In this document: positions 42,372 to 46,834 of the stretch, one piece after another
Position numbering within the stretch: position 1 is the stretch's first letter
Layout: each line of letters opens with the position of its first letter
Assembly: GCA_903863195.1 (NCBI GenBank)
Contig: CAIPAY010000227.1
Location: forward strand, 1-46,834
Length of the DNA stretch: 46,834 nucleotides
Source of the DNA: an uncultured Holophagaceae bacterium
GTDB lineage: Bacteria > Acidobacteriota > Holophagae > Holophagales > Holophagaceae
Reading direction: 5' to 3'
The notes under the pieces: generated by a model
The model's input: the letters and a program-made list of their open reading frames with translations, nothing else
Database searches by the model: none
Told to the model about the DNA's origin: nothing
Made by a program: the position numbers and the translations under genes

Positions 42372-45300
42372 TCAGAGTCCTGGAGGAGTGTAGCCGCCGC
42401 CGGTGACATCCACGAAGATCGGGTTGGTCACGGCGATGGGATACAGGCCCTTCATGATCTTGTTCCAGGGAGTTCCGGCCCGGTAGACGCCCGTGGTGCT
42501 ACGGGCGACGCCGGCCTCAACCACCAGCCAGGCATCCTTGCCCACGGGCATGGGCACGGTGACCGTGGCGGTGCGGAGCCTGAAGTCATCCACAGAAGCC
42601 GTGAAGCTGCTGAGGGGCACCGGAATGGTCGTGCTCGAGCCGTTCACCACCACGCGCACCTCGTCCACCGGCACCCAGTCGGGCGCATACAGGGCGATGT
42701 TCACGGATACGCTGGCCACGGGACCGGACACCAGGCCGCCCGGCCCGACACCACTCACCGAGACATCGAGCATGGGGCCGGTCGATGCCACCGCAGCGCC
42801 GCTGCGGAGGGCCGTGAGCACCGGCGTGAGGGAGCCTTGACTGAGCGTCGCTGGGCCGGTCTTCAGGTAGGTCCGGGCGAGGCCCACAGGCGTGTCCAGG
42901 CTGTAGCGGGCCGAGGAGAGGCCCAGGCCCTTGGTGAAGGCCGTCGGTGTCTGCTGGTTCAGCAGGGCGTACCAGTCGTCGCGAACGGCGCTGAATTCGG
43001 CCATCCAGGGTGTGGGGTTGGCGGCATCGAAGCCCTCGCCGCGCAGGAGCTCCAGTGCATCAAAGTCCCCAAGCCGCTTGCCTAGCGAGGCCGGACCGGT
43101 CGCGGTCCACCAGGCATTGACGCCGGTGCCCAAGGCCACCGTGCGGCTGAAACCGCGGACCGTGAAAAGGCCGCCGGGACCGCGGGGGCGATGGATGACG
43201 GTATAGCTGCCTTCGGCCTGGGTGATGAAGTCAGCCAGGTTCCAGCCCTTGGAGGGGCGGGCGCCGCCATTCCGGTCCGTGCTGGGAGCAGGCGTGAAGA
43301 GGGCCGTGGTGAAGCCATCGCTGAGTGAGGCGCTGCGGGCGCCGACCACGAAAGGATCACTGCCCAGGGGCGCCCGCTGGGCGTCGCTGACCTGGAGGAT
43401 GTTGTCGATCTCGGAACGGAACTCTGCCCGGAGTGCCGAGGGATCGCTGAGGGCGTCTTCTTCCGTCCGGGTGACGACCTGCACCCCCTCGGCCACTGCG
43501 GAGGTGAGCAGCTCGCCGGGGTTGAAACCGCCGGTGGTGACCTGGGTGGGACCCGGCACATCGAAGCTGGTCCAGCCCACGGGCAGGGCGGGCGGCGTGA
43601 CTACGAAAGCATGGGCCGTGTCGGCCTGGCCCTCGAAGGCCTTGACCGGCAGGGAGTCCAGGTGGGACAGGGGGCCTCTGCTGGCATAGGCAACGTAGTC
43701 CCCGGCGGGGAAAAACGCGGCAGCGGAGGCTGCTGTCGCTCCGAAGGCCGTGCCGAAGACCTGGTTCCCCGCCGTGTACTGATAAGCGCCGAAGTTGGTC
43801 CCAGCACTCAGTTTGCCCTTGATGATCTCGTTGTAGGCGGTGGAGAGCCGACGGACGCGCTGCATGTTCGGATCGGCGACACCGATGCCCTGCAGGGTGA
43901 TCCGCAGCGGGTTGATACCACCGAACTCCAGCGTCCCGGACTGGCGGGCCGAGAACGTGTGGGGGGTCTGAAGCTGCCGGAGGATGTTCCCGAAGGCGTC
44001 AACGACCAGGTCCCGTTCGGGGCTGAGGACCTCAAGCACCTGCCAGTTCTGGGCCTTGGAGGGCGTCACGGGGGTGGCGAGGGCGGGCCGGGTGGTGTCC
44101 AGGGAGTTGGTCCCCAGGTAGAGCGGCGAGCTCTGCTGGACGCTGTTGCGGGCTGTGATCCGGTAGCGCTGGGACTGCCCCGTGGTGCCATCGGGGATGG
44201 CCGGGAGGAACATCCCGATGCTGGAGATGCCGGCTGCGATATCGGTGGGTTCCCGCCACTCCACCCGCTCCAGGCGCCAGTTGGCGGGCTGGTTGGCCGG
44301 GTTGGCCGGATCGGCCAGATTGAAAGCTTGGCTCCCGGTGTAGGTGTAGCGCTCGAACTTGAACTCTGCCTGCAGAGGGCCGCCCCGAACCGCAGTCCCG
44401 GAGCTGGTGTAGGCCAGGTAGCCCACATCCTCAGTCCGGAAGCCTGCCTTGGCCTGGGTCATCAGCGTGAAGATCGTGGTGGTCTGGGCCGGGAGGGAAC
44501 CGATGTAGCTGGCCCCACCGGTGACGTAGAGGCGGCGGCGGTAGCGGACGGACTGGCCCGCCGCAAGGTTCGTCACCGCAGGGCTGCCCACCACGAGCCG
44601 CGCAGGGAACTTCGGGCGGTTCTCCGTGAGGGCCTGCTGGGGATCCGAGGCCACCAGGACGCCGTCGACGTCCAGCGGCAGGATGCCCAGGGAGGCGTGA
44701 TAGTCGCTAGTGTTGGCGGCCGATTCGGCGCCCATGAGACCGACCATGGGAGCAATCACACTGCTGGTCAGCGGAGCGGTGAAGTCCGAGCCGGGGATCT
44801 CGACCCCCCAGGTGTTGAGCGGTGTGCCCGAGAAGGTGGAGACCGCAGGCACCACGAAGCGCAGGCCGCCGCCCCGCTGGGAGAGGTAGTCCCCGACATT
44901 CCTCAGCGGCAGAGTGGCCCCGCTCCCGTTGGTCAGCGTGGTCTCCAGCAGGAAGAAGGCGTCGGCCTTATTCAGGGTGATCCGGTGGACCACCGACACC
45001 CCATTGATTCGGCCCTGGGCATCCTTCGCCGCGCCCAGCTTGCCCTTGGTGTCCAGCAGGCCGCCCTGCATCTCGAGGTAGACGGAGCCGCCATTCGAGG
45101 AGGGCGTGAACCGGTCGATGACCACAGGCAGTTCCGGATCCTGGTTGACCACCAGGCCCAGCCGCTCCACCAGATCCGTGGGCATGGACACGCGGTGGAA
45201 GCTCTGATCCAGGGCGATGGAACCCACATCCAGGATCGCTCCGCCCGAGGCTGCGCCCAGCTGACCCTCGCGATCACCATAGACCGCACCATCCACGGCG

Positions 45301-45539
45301 AGGTGAACGCTGTCATTGCCCAGATAGTAGTCACCAGGACCGGCCGTGGCCTTCAGGCCCGAGACCCGGTCGCCGCCAGCTGCCGCAATCTCTTCGACCA
45401 CCACGTCGGGCCGGGAGATCCCCGTGGCCCGGAAGCACCCCACGCTGCCTGCAGCCAGAATCAGCGCGAGCGGCGCCAAGACCCGGAGGGTTCCGGCAAG
45501 GTGGGTCCGGGAGTGGGAGACGGCGGGACGGAGGCGCAT
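42372..45539 (-). CDS. Large lipoprotein related to CehA/McbA (PHP) metallohydrolases, metal ligands apparently lost
   Basis: About 1055 aa. A lipoprotein signal (VLAPLALILAAGSVGC) places it in a membrane, facing the periplasm or surface. The N-terminal half has GDYYLGNDSVHLAVDG and SGGAILDVGSIALDQ, like the beta-sandwich lead of CehA/McbA proteins. Around residue 655, GWTSFDVPGPTQ then SAVAEGVQVVTRTEED stands where active members have GWxxxDLHxH and ...AEGVxxxxxTDHN. Around 865-890, WYALLNQQTPTAF then GLGLSSARY then GLARTYL replaces the SDSH...GxxRTY region. The C-terminal domain (SGAAVASTGPMLDVSVSG, LYAPDWVPVDEVRVVVNGSS) is conserved. Starts at 45545 or 45539 are both possible. dnaB follows. 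Confidence 0.7.
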   Translation of the reverse strand: MRLRPAVSHSRTHLAGTLRVLAPLALILAAGSVGCFRATGISRPDVVVEEIAAAGGDRVSGLKATAGPGDYYLGNDSVHLAVDGAVYGDREGQLGAASGGAILDVGSIALDQSFHRVSMPTDLVERLGLVVNQDPELPVVIDRFTPSSNGGSVYLEMQGGLLDTKGKLGAAKDAQGRINGVSVVHRITLNKADAFFLLETTLTNGSGATLPLRNVGDYLSQRGGGLRFVVPAVSTFSGTPLNTWGVEIPGSDFTAPLTSSVIAPMVGLMGAESAANTSDYHASLGILPLDVDGVLVASDPQQALTENRPKFPARLVVGSPAVTNLAAGQSVRYRRRLYVTGGASYIGSLPAQTTTIFTLMTQAKAGFRTEDVGYLAYTSSGTAVRGGPLQAEFKFERYTYTGSQAFNLADPANPANQPANWRLERVEWREPTDIAAGISSIGMFLPAIPDGTTGQSQRYRITARNSVQQSSPLYLGTNSLDTTRPALATPVTPSKAQNWQVLEVLSPERDLVVDAFGNILRQLQTPHTFSARQSGTLEFGGINPLRITLQGIGVADPNMQRVRRLSTAYNEIIKGKLSAGTNFGAYQYTAGNQVFGTAFGATAASAAAFFPAGDYVAYASRGPLSHLDSLPVKAFEGQADTAHAFVVTPPALPVGWTSFDVPGPTQVTTGGFNPGELLTSAVAEGVQVVTRTEEDALSDPSALRAEFRSEIDNILQVSDAQRAPLGSDPFVVGARSASLSDGFTTALFTPAPSTDRNGGARPSKGWNLADFITQAEGSYTVIHRPRGPGGLFTVRGFSRTVALGTGVNAWWTATGPASLGKRLGDFDALELLRGEGFDAANPTPWMAEFSAVRDDWYALLNQQTPTAFTKGLGLSSARYSLDTPVGLARTYLKTGPATLSQGSLTPVLTALRSGAAVASTGPMLDVSVSGVGPGGLVSGPVASVSVNIALYAPDWVPVDEVRVVVNGSSTTIPVPLSSFTASVDDFRLRTATVTVPMPVGKDAWLVVEAGVARSTTGVYRAGTPWNKIMKGLYPIAVTNPIFVDVTGGGYTPPGL

Positions 45540-45624
45540 GATCATCAACGGGTCTCGATGGAAGTCTCGAAAGGGAACGGAGGTCCGTGGGTCTTGGCGG
45601 ACGAAAGGTCTATGCTAACTCACG

Positions 45625-46308
45625 ATGCCGATCTCCGCCTTCCTTCATCGCTGCTGGCAGCACCGGTGGCCCCTGATTCTGGTTCCAGCGATGGTCCTCC
45701 TCGGAGATCTGCTCTGGACGCTGGTTAGGTTCCCCGCGATGCACCATCTGCAGATCTATCCCGCCGACCAGCTGCCCGCGGTGGGCGGGCCGGTGCTGGT
45801 GCTGGGCGCCGGTGTCTATGGGGACGGGGAGCCCACCTCGATCCTGGAAGGACGGCTGCGCACCGCCCATGAGCTCTACCGGACTGGCAAGGTGCGCTGG
45901 TTCCTGGTGTCCGGGGACAACCGCCACCCTACCTACAACGAGCCCCAGGCCATGCGCCGCTGGCTCATCCGGCAGGGCGTGCCGCCCACCCGCATCGTCA
46001 GCGACTACGCCGGGCTGCGCACCTGGGATAGCCTCCGACGCGCCCAGGTCGTGTTCGGCCAGCGTCAGGCAGTCATCGTGACCTCGGACTTCCATCTTCC
46101 CCGGGCCCTCTACCTGGCCGACCAGATCGGGCTCCAGGCCTGGGGCGTCCCCGCCCGGACCGACGATCGGCCCTGGGTGAGCCGGCTCCGGTTCTGGGGG
46201 CGCGAATATGTGGCCCGGCACCTGGCCCTCTGGAATGCCTGGTTCCCCCCGGATGCCCGCCTCGGCCCCCGGGAACCGACCCCGGACGACTGGGATCCCG
46301 CCCCATGA
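45625..46308 (+). CDS. YdcF/SanA (DUF218) family protein
   Basis: 227 aa with one N-terminal helix (about 14-32, RWPLILVPAMVLLGDLLW) and the DUF218 domain: GPVLVLGAGVYGDGEPTSIL, RLRTAHELYRTGKVRWFLVS, GDNRHPTYNEPQAMRRWL, GVPPTRIVSDYAGLRTWDS and VIVTSDFHLPRALYLADQIG. Family members (SanA, YdcF, ElyC) are linked to envelope integrity; their chemistry is not settled. No strong ribosome binding site is visible. The stop overlaps the thiolase start by 4 nt (ATGA). It is divergent from the lipoprotein gene. Confidence 0.9.
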   Translation: MPISAFLHRCWQHRWPLILVPAMVLLGDLLWTLVRFPAMHHLQIYPADQLPAVGGPVLVLGAGVYGDGEPTSILEGRLRTAHELYRTGKVRWFLVSGDNRHPTYNEPQAMRRWLIRQGVPPTRIVSDYAGLRTWDSLRRAQVVFGQRQAVIVTSDFHLPRALYLADQIGLQAWGVPARTDDRPWVSRLRFWGREYVARHLALWNAWFPPDARLGPREPTPDDWDPAP

Positions 46309-46834
46309 AGCCCGGCGCTGAAAGGCTCATCCTGGCGGCCCGGCGGCTGCCCCAGGGCTGCTATGGCGGTAGCCTGGCGGGACAGGGCGCCGTCCCGCTC
46401 GGCCAGGCCGTGGTGGACGCCCTCACCGCGGACCCTTCTCTTCCCCGCCCGGCACGCCTGCTCTGGGGCATGGCCCGCAGCCACACCCAGGGGATGAACC
46501 CCGCCCGCACCCTGGCGCTCAGGGCCGGGCTGGCCCTGGATACCGCCGCCTTCACTGTCAACATGGCCTGCGGCTCGAGCCTCCAGACCGTCCTCCTCGC
46601 CGCCCAGCAGCTGGCGGCCCCCGGCTCCGGTCCCGTGCTGGCCGGGGGCAGCGAGGCCATGTCGGACACCCCCCACCTGATTCCGGGGCTGCGCTGGGGC
46701 TTCCGCATGGGGCACCGCCAGCTGCCGGACGTCATGCATCAGGATGGTCTGCGCTGCCCAGTGACCGGTCTGCTCATGGGCGAGACCATCGAGCAGCTGG
46801 CCCGGAAGCGCGGGATCACCCGCCTGGAGGCCGA
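46305..46834 (+). CDS. Thiolase (acetyl-CoA acetyltransferase) family protein, N-terminal fragment
   Basis: The gene runs off the right edge; 176 residues are visible from ATG 46305. It has the N-terminal thiolase fold with LILAARRLPQGCYGGSLAGQ, the nucleophile Cys89 in FTVNMACGSSLQTVLLAAQQ and VLAGGSEAMSDTPHLIPG, followed by LMGETIEQLARKRGITRLEA (normally MGxTAExxAxxxxIxRxxQD). It probably makes or cleaves beta-ketoacyl-CoA. The catalytic C-terminal His and Cys lie outside the window. Start coupling to the YdcF gene supports this ATG. Confidence 0.92.
   Translation, partial: MKPGAERLILAARRLPQGCYGGSLAGQGAVPLGQAVVDALTADPSLPRPARLLWGMARSHTQGMNPARTLALRAGLALDTAAFTVNMACGSSLQTVLLAAQQLAAPGSGPVLAGGSEAMSDTPHLIPGLRWGFRMGHRQLPDVMHQDGLRCPVTGLLMGETIEQLARKRGITRLEA

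Overview
The window is high-GC, densely packed bacterial chromosome with no phage, plasmid, insertion sequence or CRISPR signature. Gene content suggests a Gram-negative with an outer membrane: several lipoproteins, a type IV pilus pilMNOPQ cluster with secretin, and a TruB/RbfA pair. It also carries a ferredoxin-linked 2-oxoacid oxidoreductase of the VOR type, a secreted sedolisin (S53) protease and a PHP-family lipoprotein. My best guess is Acidobacteriota, class Holophagae (Geothrix/Holophaga-like). That is inference from overall style and was not tested by a search.

Layout. 1-5.4 kb: the start of a photolyase (-), then amt-glnK (+), yqgE (-), a membrane protein (+), a MogA/MoaB protein translationally coupled to a 71-aa protein (-), and purK (+). 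5.4-12 kb: a double zf-TFIIB zinc protein and a lipoprotein (-), then DAHP synthase, secG, tRNA-Leu(GAG), mutY and a DECD-box RNA helicase (+). 12-17.7 kb: S53 protease (+), class A penicillin-binding protein (-), and divergent NAD kinase (+). 17.9-25.6 kb: fused two-gene VOR (+), a small exported protein and rbfA-truB (-), a methyltransferase, then pgk-tpiA (+). 25.8-30.1 kb: a minus-strand operon of PP2C phosphatase, RdgC split into two genes, cell-wall amidase and a small lipoprotein. 30.2-31.4 kb: a 3-hydroxyacyl-CoA dehydrogenase with two small genes (+). 31.5-38 kb: pilMNOPQ, a second PP2C phosphatase and a DnaJ-TPR protein (-). 38.2-46.8 kb: a GatA-type amidase and a 2-oxoacid dehydrogenase E2 (+), dnaB downstream of a 1055-aa lipoprotein (-), then a YdcF/SanA protein and a thiolase running off the end (+).

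Most genes are housekeeping. Many neighbours are coupled by 4-nt ATGA or GTGA overlaps: mog/71-aa, vorB/vorA, PP2C/rdgC-N, HAD/50-aa, pilM/N, pilP/Q and ydcF/thiolase.

I found no clear new defence or mobile system. The most interesting signals are these. (1) Several unrelated palindromic elements, built from short repeated words, lie only in intergenic DNA; one family occurs twice. (2) A large lipoprotein looks like a CehA/McbA PHP metallohydrolase that has lost its metal ligands. (3) RdgC is split cleanly at a domain boundary with its own ribosome binding site, inside an operon with a PP2C phosphatase and an amidase. (4) The P-II protein lacks T-loop tyrosines. (5) MutY has a shortened cysteine spacing in its FeS loop.
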